A stretch of DNA of 64,000 bases from Kineosporia babensis (GTDB lineage: Bacteria; Actinomycetota; Actinomycetes; Actinomycetales; Kineosporiaceae). Position numbers and translations under genes: made by a program. Of the stretch, positions 1 to 8,162 are shown piece after piece; position 1 is the first letter of the stretch, and each line of letters begins with the position of its first letter. Location: contig NZ_JAJOMB010000009.1 in assembly GCF_021129305.1 (NCBI RefSeq), positions 124,001 through 188,000 of the forward strand. Reading direction: 5' to 3'. Below the pieces are notes generated by a model, which saw only the letters and a list, made by a program, of their open reading frames with translations, did no database searches and had not been told where the DNA came from.

Positions 1-188
1 GGGTGCGGGCGGCGATGGCGAGCCTGGACCTGGGCCGCGACGAAGTGCCCCTGCCCACCGGGATGGGCGACTGGCCGCAGGACACCGGCCAGGTGCTGGA
101 GCGACTGGCCGGGGTGAAAGGCAACCGGGGTGCCCGACTGCTCGAGGCGCTCGGAGTCTCCCAAGCCGACCTCAACGTTCTCTGCTGA
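1..188 (+). CDS. 3' end of an unidentified protein (truncated by window edge)
   Basis: An open frame enters from the left edge and stops with TGA at 186-188, leaving about 61 C-terminal residues. The codons have the G/C-rich third positions of a real gene. The last part (GARLLEALGVSQADL) looks like a small C-terminal helical segment, but I recognise no catalytic motif and cannot name a family. It converges on the response-regulator gene, with about 40 bp between the two stop codons. The start and most of the protein lie outside the window. Confidence 0.55.
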   Translation, partial: VRAAMASLDLGRDEVPLPTGMGDWPQDTGQVLERLAGVKGNRGARLLEALGVSQADLNVLC

Positions 189-230
189 ATCAGAGGGTGA
201 CGCCGAAAGCGCCACCCGGCAACGACGTCC

Positions 231-950
231 CTAGTTCTGAACCAGACCCAGCCGATGTGCGATCAGGGCTGCCTGAACCCGGTTCTCGCAGCCCAGCTTC
301 GTGAGCACCCGGCTGACATGGGTTTTCACGGTGGCCTCGCTGATCCACAGCTGCGAGCTGATCGTGGCGTTGGACAGCCCTTGCGCAACCAGCACCAGCA
401 CCTCCCGCTCCCGCGCGCTGAGCTCCTCCAGCCCCTTGGCCGCGAACTCCGGAATCTCGATACCGGGGGCGGGCGAACTCCCCGGCGAGGCCGGCTTGGA
501 GGGGGTGCTCATCCCGTCGAGCAGTTGCCGGGTGACCGCGGGGGACAAGAACGCGTCCCCGTTGGCGGCGGCCTTGATCGCCCGGGCCAGGTCGTCGGCC
601 GCCGCGTCCTTCAGGAGGAACCCGGCGGCACCCCCGGCCAGCGCCCGCGTCACGTAATCGCTTTCCCCGAACGTGGTCAGGATGATGACCACCGCCTCGG
701 GCCACGCCGCGCGCAGCTTCACCAGCGCCGTGAGCCCGTCCGTGCCGGGCATCTGCACGTCCATCAGCACCACGTCCGGCCGCTGCTTCAGCGCCACGTT
801 CACCGCCTCGGCGCCGTCCCCGGCCTCCCACAGCACGTCGATGCCCTGCACCATCGACAGCACGAACCGGATGCCGCCCCGCACCAGGGCGTCGTCGTCG
901 GCGATGAGTACCCGGATCGGCCCTTCGGGGGCGGGCGTCGGGTCGGTCAT
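231..950 (-). CDS. NarL/LuxR-family two-component response regulator
   Basis: A 239-residue response regulator that should bind DNA when phosphorylated by the kinase encoded just upstream. The receiver domain covers about residues 12-130, with the acidic pocket in LIADDD, phospho-acceptor Asp64 in VLMDVQMPG and the conserved Lys114 in FLLKDA. A Pro/Ser-rich linker (about 148-165) joins it to a LuxR-type helix-turn-helix at about 175-235 (LSAREREVLVLVAQG, then the SEATVKTHVSRVLTKLG recognition region). The ATG overlaps the kinase stop codon as ATGA, so the two are translationally coupled. Order and domains match the NarL/LiaR class common in actinobacteria. The regulated genes cannot be deduced here. 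Confidence 0.95.
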   Translation of the reverse strand: MTDPTPAPEGPIRVLIADDDALVRGGIRFVLSMVQGIDVLWEAGDGAEAVNVALKQRPDVVLMDVQMPGTDGLTALVKLRAAWPEAVVIILTTFGESDYVTRALAGGAAGFLLKDAAADDLARAIKAAANGDAFLSPAVTRQLLDGMSTPSKPASPGSSPAPGIEIPEFAAKGLEELSAREREVLVLVAQGLSNATISSQLWISEATVKTHVSRVLTKLGCENRVQAALIAHRLGLVQN

Positions 951-2566
951 GGCGTTAGCTCCGTTTCCACTGTGCGTTTGCTGACCAGGACTTCGTCCTT
1001 GAAGCAGAGTTCGTAGTCGATGGTGGTGTTGCTGTCGCCGGTTTCTTCCTCACCGCTGCCGGAGTACATGCGGCAGATGTCCCCGGCGGTGTTCGTGCGC
1101 TCGGACATCGGCTGCGCGGGCAGCAGGTGCCGCATCCGGTCCATGCTGTCGCCCGGTTGCAGGTAGAGGTACACCCCGCGGTCGACCGGCTCGTCGATCC
1201 CCAGGGCGAAGAACGAGCCGACGCACGAGGACATCCCGACCAGGACGGTGACGACGATCCCGGCCACCCCGAGTTTCTGCCGCCGGCTGACCTTGCTGAT
1301 CTGCTGCCGGAAATCCCCGTTGGCCACCGGCTTCGGCTCGGGCACCTCGGCGTCGTACGGCAGCACCGCGCCGAGCCGGAAGTCGCCGTCCTCCAGGGGA
1401 CCGTGCGAGAGCACCCCGCCGGCCAGACGCACGCGCTCGGTCAGCCCGTGCAGCCCCTGGCCGGTACTCGAGCCGGGGTAGGGCAGTCCCGGGCGGTTGC
1501 GTACCTCGACGAACAACGCATCTTCGTCGTAGCGCACCTCGACCCGGATCGGGGCCCCACGCGCGTGCTTCAGGGCGTTGGTAATGCCTTCCTGGACGAC
1601 CCGATACGCGGCGTGCTCGGCCAGCATCGGCAGGGGACGCGGTTGCCCGGCGCGGACGAGTTCGATCGGGGTACCGGTCTGCCGGGCCGAGGCGACGGTC
1701 GGCTCGACCTCCTGCAGCGTGCGGGCGCCATCAGCCGGGCCGTCCTGATGCAGCACCTTGAGGATCTGCCGCAGTTCGCCCATCGCCTGCGCCGAGGTGT
1801 CCCGCAGCAGCCCTACCGCCTGGCTACGAGCATTTTCGGTGCTTGCGGACGAGGTGCTCACCAGAGCGCTCGTCTCACCGGCCGCGGGAGCGGGGGTTGC
1901 GCTCTGGGCCAGACCACCGGCGTACAGCGAGATCAGGGTGAGCCGGTGGCCCAGCGAGTCGTGCAGTTCGGCGGCGATCCGGTTGCGCTCGCGGGCCTGA
2001 GCCTGGCCGGCCACCACCTGCTGCTGCTCGTGCAGTTCGATGTTGCGCTGGTTCATGGTCATCACCAGCAGCCGGCGCTGGGCCAGGATCGCCGCGATCG
2101 CGCCCGGCAGAATGGTCATGAAACAGAAGATCACCACCGCGATCAGGACGATGAACAGCGGGTCGCTCGCGTCCTGGACGAAGATCCCGGCGATGCTGCA
2201 CAGCAGGGCGACCAGGAAGCCGAAAGCCACGGCCCAGGCCTTCTTCGACCGGTAGCCGACGGCGAAGGCGAACACCGAGACGGCCAGCGAACTACCGCCG
2301 CCCGGGATACTCACCAGCGCGGCCAGGACCATCGCGGTCACCGGGCGGGTGAGCCGCAGCGGGGTGAGGACCAGGGTGATCAGGGCGGTGAGCACCGCCA
2401 CGGTCAGCTGCAGCGAGTCCGAGGTCCAGGGCATCAGGCCGACCACCGACCAGGCGGTGGTCAGCGCGCAGAACAGGGCCAGGCAGCACTCGTAGACGAG
2501 GCGGCCACGGCTGGCCCGGCGGGCCGCTTGCCACCACGTCTGAACTGATCGGGTCAGAGTAGGCAT
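947..2566 (-). CDS. Sensor histidine kinase (HisKA_3 type) with an extra C-terminal membrane-anchored external domain
   Basis: A 539-residue membrane kinase, partner of the adjacent response regulator. The N-terminal third (about 25-165) holds several hydrophobic helices. The dimerisation helix carries the phospho-acceptor His202 in ELHDSLGH. The ATPase domain spans about 315-405, with an N-box (VQEGITNALKHA) and a G-box (GQGLHGLTERV). Kinases of this class normally end there. This one continues with a basic linker, another transmembrane helix (about 434-456) and an 80-residue tail that should lie outside the membrane, with two cysteines (498 and 521). The tail pattern (GDSMDRMRHLL, then C-x-x-Y, then YELCFKDEVLVSKR) resembles the BamE/BLIP fold; that is an inference. 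No strong ribosome site is seen upstream of the ATG. Confidence 0.92.
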   Translation of the reverse strand: MPTLTRSVQTWWQAARRASRGRLVYECCLALFCALTTAWSVVGLMPWTSDSLQLTVAVLTALITLVLTPLRLTRPVTAMVLAALVSIPGGGSSLAVSVFAFAVGYRSKKAWAVAFGFLVALLCSIAGIFVQDASDPLFIVLIAVVIFCFMTILPGAIAAILAQRRLLVMTMNQRNIELHEQQQVVAGQAQARERNRIAAELHDSLGHRLTLISLYAGGLAQSATPAPAAGETSALVSTSSASTENARSQAVGLLRDTSAQAMGELRQILKVLHQDGPADGARTLQEVEPTVASARQTGTPIELVRAGQPRPLPMLAEHAAYRVVQEGITNALKHARGAPIRVEVRYDEDALFVEVRNRPGLPYPGSSTGQGLHGLTERVRLAGGVLSHGPLEDGDFRLGAVLPYDAEVPEPKPVANGDFRQQISKVSRRQKLGVAGIVVTVLVGMSSCVGSFFALGIDEPVDRGVYLYLQPGDSMDRMRHLLPAQPMSERTNTAGDICRMYSGSGEEETGDSNTTIDYELCFKDEVLVSKRTVETELTP

Positions 2567-2618
2567 CAGGCGATCAGCCTATCGGTGCGCCGGGCGATGC
2601 CGGTCCGGGCAAAGGTGA

Positions 2619-2656
2619 GCGCTGTTGCCCCCGGAGGCTGCCGGGGGCAACAGCGC
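2619..2656 (-). terminator. Strong hairpin terminator after the GH42 gene
   Basis: A perfect 16-bp inverted repeat (gcgctgttgcccccgg and its complement) surrounds a 6-nt loop. It starts 23 bp beyond the beta-galactosidase stop codon and lies upstream of the histidine-kinase gene. There is only a short T run (CTTT) on the minus strand, as is common for high-GC actinobacterial terminators. It should insulate the two-component pair from the GH42 transcript. Confidence 0.8.
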
Positions 2657-2679
2657 GCCTTTCCCGTCGCTGAGAGGGG

Positions 2680-4692
2680 TCAGCGACGGAAGATCCGGAC
2701 ACCCCCGGCGGGGATCTTGGCGCTGCCGTCGGTGGATTCACCGGTCTGCAGGTCGCTGCCCGCGATCGGCAGGTCGACCGGCGCGGCGCCGTGGTTGATC
2801 GCGAAAACGTACTCGCTGCCGTCGTTCCCGTGGCGGGAGACAAGTTCCAGGTCCCAGGGCAGGTCGCGCTCGGCGGTGATCCCGGCCAGGGCCAGCACCG
2901 GATCGAGCACACCGGTCAGGGTCTGGTGGTCCAGCACGGTCGAAACGTAGGTGGCGGTACCGCTTCCCAGACTACGGCGAGTGACCGCAGCCTTACCGGC
3001 GGCCGGGCCGTCCAGATACTCCAGCACCGTGTCGGCGCCCAGTGAGAGCAGATCCTCGGTCCACACGCTGCCCTTCGCGTCGCCGGTCAGCGCGACCTTC
3101 TGCTCGGCCGCCAGCGGCAGCACCTCTTCGACGCTGACCTGCAGCAGGTCGCGCAGGGCGCCGTTCCAGCCGTTGGGGTAAACCGCGTCGTCCGCGTCCA
3201 CCACACCGGAGAACGGGCCCACCACCAGATGCCCGCCTGCCTCGACGTAGGCCGTCAGGTTGGCTACCGCCTCGGGGGTGAGTAGGTAGGAAGCCGGGGC
3301 CAGCACCACCGGGTAGGCGCTGAGATCGGCCGTGGGATGGGCGAAATCGACGGTGATCTTGTCCCGCCAGAGCCGCTCGTAGTATTCGCGGACCTGGGCC
3401 CGGGGGAGCAGGTCTACGGTGGGCCGCCACTCCAGGTCCTGCGCCCACAGCGACTCCCAGTCCCACAGAATCGCGGCCTGCGCCTGGACTTTCGAGCCCA
3501 TCAGGGCAGTGGCGTCGCCGAGCGTGGCGCCCAGTTGCTCGATCTCGCGGAACACCCGGCTGTCGGCGCCGGCGTGCGGCAGCATGGCCGAATGGAACTT
3601 CTCGGCACCGCGCCGGGAGGCCCGCCACTGGAAGAACAGGATCGCGTCGGCGCCGCGGGCCAGGTGGCTCAGCGAGTTCCGGGCTATCTCGCCCGGAGCC
3701 TTGGCCAGGTTACGCGGCTGCCAGTTCACCGCCGAGGACGAGTGTTCCATCAGGATCCACGGACGATTGCCGGCCAGTGAGCGGGTCAGGTCGGCATCCA
3801 GCGCCAGACCCACCTGACTGCGCGGGTCGGCCGCGGTCAGGTAATGGTCGTTGGCCACCACGTCGACCTCGCGGGCCCACTTCCACAGGTCCATCGAGGG
3901 GCAGTTGGTGGCCATGAAGTTCGTGGTCACCGGGATGCCGGGGGACAGCTCACGCAGCACGTCGCGCTCGCGGGTGAAGCAGCCGAGCAGTTCGTCGCTG
4001 GTGAACCGGGCGAAGTCCAGGCGGTGGGCGGGGTTCGAGGTGGTGGCCGAGATCGCCGGGGCGCTGATCTGGGCCCAGTCCCCGTAGGTCTGGCCCCAGA
4101 ACGCCGTGCCCCAGGCCTCGTTCAGTGCGTCCAGGCTCTGGTACTTGTGCTGCAGCCACTGCCGGAAGGCCGCGCTGCTGACCTCGCAGTAGCACTCGGA
4201 GATCGGGGCGCCGTACTCGTTGTGCACGTGCCACAGCGAGACCGCCGGGTGCTGGCCGTAACGCTGGGCCAGCTCGGTGGTGATCCGGACCGCGGCCGCG
4301 GCGTACTCGGGCGAGGAGGGGCAGGCAATACCGCGGGAGTTCGGCGTGATCACCGTGCCGTCGCGCATCACCGGGCGCACGTGCGGGTTCTGCTGCCAGA
4401 ACCACTGCGGCGGAACGACGGTCGGGGTGCCCAGGTCGACCCGGATGCCGGCGCCGTGCAGGCCGTCGATCACCCGGTCCAGCCAGCCGAAGTCGAACTC
4501 GCCCGGGCGCGGCTCGAGCAGACCCCAGGAGAAGATGCCGATGCTGACCAGGTTCACGCCCGCGCGCCGCATCAGCTCGAGGTCTTCGGCCCAGACCTCC
4601 TCCGGCCACTGCTCGGGGTTGTAGTCACCGCCGAACGACAGTGCCTGCACCCCGGGCAGCCAGCCTTCGCGCAGCAGGCTCTGGTTGGTCAT
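2680..4692 (-). CDS. GH42-family beta-galactosidase
   Basis: A 670-residue cytoplasmic enzyme that should hydrolyse terminal beta-galactosides, such as galacto-oligosaccharides imported by the neighbouring ABC system. The N-terminal TIM barrel begins with the family signature GGDYNPEQWPEEVW. The catalytic acid/base is Glu159 in WHVHNEYG and the nucleophile is Glu316 in WILMEHSSS. A trimerisation-like alpha/beta domain (about 395-600) and a small beta domain follow, giving the usual family length. The cluster of Cys124, Cys167 and Cys169 matches the zinc site of many GH42 enzymes. There is no signal peptide. It is divergent from the sugar-binding-protein gene and shares a 282-bp control region with it, so both are probably governed by the LacI regulator at the end of that operon. 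Confidence 0.95.
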   Translation of the reverse strand: MTNQSLLREGWLPGVQALSFGGDYNPEQWPEEVWAEDLELMRRAGVNLVSIGIFSWGLLEPRPGEFDFGWLDRVIDGLHGAGIRVDLGTPTVVPPQWFWQQNPHVRPVMRDGTVITPNSRGIACPSSPEYAAAAVRITTELAQRYGQHPAVSLWHVHNEYGAPISECYCEVSSAAFRQWLQHKYQSLDALNEAWGTAFWGQTYGDWAQISAPAISATTSNPAHRLDFARFTSDELLGCFTRERDVLRELSPGIPVTTNFMATNCPSMDLWKWAREVDVVANDHYLTAADPRSQVGLALDADLTRSLAGNRPWILMEHSSSAVNWQPRNLAKAPGEIARNSLSHLARGADAILFFQWRASRRGAEKFHSAMLPHAGADSRVFREIEQLGATLGDATALMGSKVQAQAAILWDWESLWAQDLEWRPTVDLLPRAQVREYYERLWRDKITVDFAHPTADLSAYPVVLAPASYLLTPEAVANLTAYVEAGGHLVVGPFSGVVDADDAVYPNGWNGALRDLLQVSVEEVLPLAAEQKVALTGDAKGSVWTEDLLSLGADTVLEYLDGPAAGKAAVTRRSLGSGTATYVSTVLDHQTLTGVLDPVLALAGITAERDLPWDLELVSRHGNDGSEYVFAINHGAAPVDLPIAGSDLQTGESTDGSAKIPAGGVRIFRR

Positions 4693-4974
4693 GAATCCAC
4701 ACCCTCAGTCGCAGATGACGTGCCGACGAGCCTCGTCAGGCGCGTCATCGGCACGGCGCCGACCTGGTTTGTCGGCGAGACGTGTGCACGGTCCCACACT
4801 CTGTGTCTCCTGCAAAGCCCCAGTTGGCGGGACCGGAAGCGATCGGGTTGTGACCTTTGGAAGCGTTGACAAGTGCGTATCCAGGTGTCACGTTGTGACC
4901 GGTCACACGCGGCGTCGCAGGATCGGCGTCGTCTCGCTTCAACGACGAAGCTGATGCTTCGCAAGGAGGACGTC
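4693..4974. promoter_or_regulatory. Divergent control region between GH42 and the sugar ABC operon, with palindromes
   Basis: This region separates two divergent genes and carries several symmetric elements. A perfect 14-bp palindrome, tgtgaccggtcaca, lies at 4894-4907. A 16-bp interrupted palindrome, cgaagctgatgcttcg, lies at 4946-4961, directly before the aaggagg ribosome site (about 4963-4969). The nonamer gttgtgacc occurs twice (4846-4854 and 4892-4900), and a ttgaca hexamer sits at 4866-4871. These are candidate operators for the LacI protein encoded at 8163. Which one is the true operator cannot be decided by eye. Confidence 0.55.
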
Positions 4975-6300
4975 ATGCGGCGAACGCTGCGCGGCAGCCT
5001 GGTCACCCTCACCGTCTCGGCCCTGCTGCTGAGCGCCTGCGGCGGTTCCTCGGACTCCGACGCCGCGGCCGGTGACGAGCCCCGCAAGCCCGGCGAGAAG
5101 GTCGAGCTGAACTTCTGGTCCTGGGCGCCCGAGATGGACAAGACCGTCGAGGTCTTCAACGAGGCGCACCCGGACATCCACGTCACCGTCAACAAGCAGG
5201 ACGGCGGCGACCCGGCAGTCACCAAGCTGCTCACCGCGATCAAGGCCGGCAGCGGTGCGCCGGACCTGATGCAGGCCGAGTACCAGGCGCTGCCGACCAT
5301 GGTCGGGGCCGGTGCCCTGGCCGACATCAAGGGCCAGCTGGGTGACGACGTGCAGGGGCACTTCGCCGAAGGCACCTGGAACGCGGTCACTCTGGGCACC
5401 GACGCGGTCTACGCCGTGCCGCAGGACGCCGCTCCGCTGATGTTCTACTACCGCGCCGACGTGCTCGAGAAGCTCAAGATCGAGGTGCCGACCACCTGGG
5501 ACGAGTACGCCGCGGCCGCCCGCAAGATCAACGAGGACGACCCGAAGAAGTTCCTGGGCACGTTCTCCTCCAACGACGCGGGCCTGTTCGCCGGGCTCAC
5601 CCAGCAGGCCGGGGCCAGCTGGTGGGGCATCGACGGTGACGCCTGGAACGTGGCGATCGACTCCGAGCCGTCGCAGAAGGTGGCCCAGTACTGGGGCGGC
5701 CTGGTCGAGGAGGGCGTCATCGACAACACCCCGATGTACACCCCGTCCTGGAACGCCGCCCTGAACGACGGTTCTCAGGTCGGCTGGGTCAGCGCGGTCT
5801 GGGCGCCGGGCGTGCTGGCCGGTAACGCTGCCGACACCGAGGGCAAGTGGAAAGTCGCCCCGATCCCGCAGTGGAACGCCGGTGAGAGCGTGACCGGGGC
5901 CTGGGGCGGTTCGGCCACGGCGGTCACCTCGCAGTCCAAGAACAAGGCCGCCGCAGCGGAGTTCGCCGCCTGGCTGAACACCAGCGCCGAGGGCGTGAAG
6001 GCGCTGGCCAGCATCTCCAACGTCTACCCGGCCGACACCCAGAACTCCGCGGCCGCGCTCAGCGAGCCCCCGGCGTTCTTCAAGGACCAGCCCGACTTCT
6101 ACGAGATCGCGGCCGGGGTCAGCGGCACGGTGAACAGCTTCACCTACGGCCCGAACACCAACGTCGCCTACAGCGCGTTCAACGACGCCTTCGGCAAGGC
6201 CGCCACCGCCAAGAAGGCCGCCGCCTTCGGCGAGGCGCTGAGCACGATGCAGACCCAGACGCTGGAAGACCTGAAGGCCAACGGGTTCAACGTCAAGTAG
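4975..6300 (+). CDS. ABC sugar transporter, extracellular solute-binding lipoprotein
   Basis: A 441-residue lipoprotein of the maltose-binding (SBP_bac_1) class, which captures oligosaccharides outside the membrane and hands them to the two permeases that follow. The ATG is chosen because an aaggagg ribosome site sits just upstream and because it places a lipoprotein signal at the N-terminus (lipobox LLSAC, lipidated Cys22). An open frame continues further upstream, but that stretch is promoter. After the Cys a short Gly/Ser/Asp-rich linker leads to the fold, beginning VELNFWSWAPEM. It is the first gene of a four-gene operon (binding protein, permease, permease, LacI) divergent from GH42, so a galactose-containing substrate is likely. 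The exact sugar is an inference. Confidence 0.94.
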   Translation: MRRTLRGSLVTLTVSALLLSACGGSSDSDAAAGDEPRKPGEKVELNFWSWAPEMDKTVEVFNEAHPDIHVTVNKQDGGDPAVTKLLTAIKAGSGAPDLMQAEYQALPTMVGAGALADIKGQLGDDVQGHFAEGTWNAVTLGTDAVYAVPQDAAPLMFYYRADVLEKLKIEVPTTWDEYAAAARKINEDDPKKFLGTFSSNDAGLFAGLTQQAGASWWGIDGDAWNVAIDSEPSQKVAQYWGGLVEEGVIDNTPMYTPSWNAALNDGSQVGWVSAVWAPGVLAGNAADTEGKWKVAPIPQWNAGESVTGAWGGSATAVTSQSKNKAAAAEFAAWLNTSAEGVKALASISNVYPADTQNSAAALSEPPAFFKDQPDFYEIAAGVSGTVNSFTYGPNTNVAYSAFNDAFGKAATAKKAAAFGEALSTMQTQTLEDLKANGFNVK

Positions 6301-6340
6301 TCCACCGATCAACCCCGGGCCCGAAGACCAGGAGTCGACG

Positions 6341-7309
6341 ATGACCAGCGTGACCAACGACCTCGTGAGCGCCACCGCGCAGAAGGACCCGCCGTCGGGC
6401 AGTCGGCGGGCCCGGATTCCCCGGGCGCCTTACGTGTTCATGGTTCCCGCCGTCGCCCTGTTCGTGTTCTCGATCGCCATCCCCATCCTGTACACGGCCT
6501 ATCTGAGCCTGCGCACGGTGAAGGTGGAAGGTCTGGGACTCGGGCCCGGGGCCCGCACCGAGGTCTGGGCCGGCCTGTCCAACTACGGCCGCACCCTCAG
6601 CGACCCGGACTTCCTGTCCAGCGTGCTGCGGGTGCTGGGCTACGGCCTGGTCGTCATCCCCGTGATGCTGGGCCTGGCGCTGCTGTTCGCCCTGCTGCTG
6701 GACTCGGTCCGGGTCCGCGCCACCCGGTTCTCCCGCCTGGTCATCTTCATGCCCTACGCGGTGCCGGCGGTGATCTCCTCGCTGCTGTGGGGTTTCCTCT
6801 ACCTGCCCGCGGTGAGCCCCTTCACCCACGCCGCCGAGCAGGTCGGGATCACCCTGCCGCAGCCGATGGCTCCTGGCCTGGTGCTGTTCGCGATCGCCAA
6901 CATCGCGGTCTGGGGCGGCGTCGGCTTCAACATGATCGTGCTCTACACCGCGCTGAAGGCGATCCCCTCCGACCTGTACGAGGCGGCCCGGATCGACGGC
7001 TGCTCCGAACTGCAGATCGCCTGGCGGATCAAGATCCCGATCATCGTGCCCTCGCTGATCATGACCTCGGTCTTCGGGATGATCACCACCCTGCAGGTGT
7101 TCGCCGAGCCGACCGTGCTGCGGCCGCTGACCAACAACATCTCCACCAGCTGGAGCCCGCTGATGATGATCTACCGGGACGCGTTCACCCGCAACGACAT
7201 CTACGCCGCCTCGGCCACCTCGGTGGTCCTGGCCGTGGCCACCTTCGTGCTGTCCTTCGGGTTCCTGCGCCTGGTGCAGAACCGAGCCTTCGCCCAGGAG
7301 AACCGATGA
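6341..7309 (+). CDS. ABC sugar transporter permease (MalF-like)
   Basis: A 322-residue integral membrane protein with about six transmembrane helices, the first at about 33-55. The cytoplasmic EAA loop that docks the ATPase is visible near residue 220 (DLYEAARIDGCSELQIAWR). The N-terminus is a polar tail of about 28 residues. It lies 40 bp after the binding-protein gene and overlaps the next permease by four bases (ATGA), so the two permeases are translationally coupled. No ATP-binding subunit is encoded in the operon, so this importer probably uses a shared MsiK-type ATPase encoded elsewhere, as is usual in actinobacteria. Confidence 0.94.
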   Translation: MTSVTNDLVSATAQKDPPSGSRRARIPRAPYVFMVPAVALFVFSIAIPILYTAYLSLRTVKVEGLGLGPGARTEVWAGLSNYGRTLSDPDFLSSVLRVLGYGLVVIPVMLGLALLFALLLDSVRVRATRFSRLVIFMPYAVPAVISSLLWGFLYLPAVSPFTHAAEQVGITLPQPMAPGLVLFAIANIAVWGGVGFNMIVLYTALKAIPSDLYEAARIDGCSELQIAWRIKIPIIVPSLIMTSVFGMITTLQVFAEPTVLRPLTNNISTSWSPLMMIYRDAFTRNDIYAASATSVVLAVATFVLSFGFLRLVQNRAFAQENR

Positions 7310-8148
7310 AAACCGCTCAGCAGAAGCCCAGCCTGGTCGGCACCGGGGTACTCCTGGTCGGCGCCGTCTACTGCCTGATCCCGGTGGTCTGGGTGCTGAT
7401 GGCCTCCAGCAAGACCTCCAGCGAGCTGTTCACCACCTTCACCTACGCCCCCGGCACCAGCCTGTTCAGCAACATCGCCGACCTGACGGCCTACCGCGAC
7501 GGGCTGTTCTGGCGCTGGATGGCCAACACCGGTCTGTACGCCGGGGCCGGGGCCGCGTTGTCCACCCTGGTCTCCGCGATGGCCGGGTACGCGATGGCCA
7601 AGTACCGCTTCCCGGGCCGCGGCGCGCTGTTCAACATCCTGCTGGCCGGCGTGCTCGTGCCGGGCGTGATCCTGGCCGTGCCGCAGTACCTGCTGTTCGC
7701 CGAACTCGGCATGACCAACACCTACTGGGCCGTCCTGCTGCCCAGCATCATCAGCCCCTACGGCATCTACCTGGCCCGGATCTACGTCTCCGCCTCGGTG
7801 CCGGACGAGGTGATCGAGGCGGCCCGCACCGACGGCGCCCAGGACTGGCGGATCTTCCGTTCGGTGGTGCTCCCGATGATGGTGCCCGGCCTGGTCACGG
7901 TGTTCCTGTTCCAGTTCGTGGCGATCTGGAACAACTTCCTGCTGCCCTACGTGATGCTCGGTGACGACAAGTTGTTCCCGGTCACCGTGGGCCTGTCCGG
8001 TCTGCTGAACCAGGGCGCCCAGCAGCCGGCCATGTACTCGCTCGTGATCCCCGGGGCGCTGCTGTCGATCCTGCCCCTGCTGGCGCTGTTCCTGCTGCTC
8101 CAGCGGTTCTGGCAGGTGGATCTGGCGGCCGGCGCGGTGAAGAGCTGA
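7306..8148 (+). CDS. ABC sugar transporter permease (MalG-like)
   Basis: A 280-residue inner-membrane permease with about six helices and the EAA loop (EVIEAARTDGAQDWRIF) near residue 172. The start is the ATG that overlaps the upstream stop codon; a longer in-frame extension exists but would run through the MalF-like gene. It completes the membrane channel of the galactoside importer. The end of the protein (QRFWQVDLAAGAVKS) is typical of the family. The LacI regulator gene follows after 14 bp. Confidence 0.94.
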   Translation: MKTAQQKPSLVGTGVLLVGAVYCLIPVVWVLMASSKTSSELFTTFTYAPGTSLFSNIADLTAYRDGLFWRWMANTGLYAGAGAALSTLVSAMAGYAMAKYRFPGRGALFNILLAGVLVPGVILAVPQYLLFAELGMTNTYWAVLLPSIISPYGIYLARIYVSASVPDEVIEAARTDGAQDWRIFRSVVLPMMVPGLVTVFLFQFVAIWNNFLLPYVMLGDDKLFPVTVGLSGLLNQGAQQPAMYSLVIPGALLSILPLLALFLLLQRFWQVDLAAGAVKS

Positions 8149-8162
8149 AGTAGCCTTCCGCC

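Noticed and set aside
4871-4885. 15-base identity (aagtgcgtatccagg) shared with 24129-24143
   Set aside because: Both lie upstream of unrelated genes and one or two such matches are expected by chance in 64 kb; no further similarity beyond a few bases.
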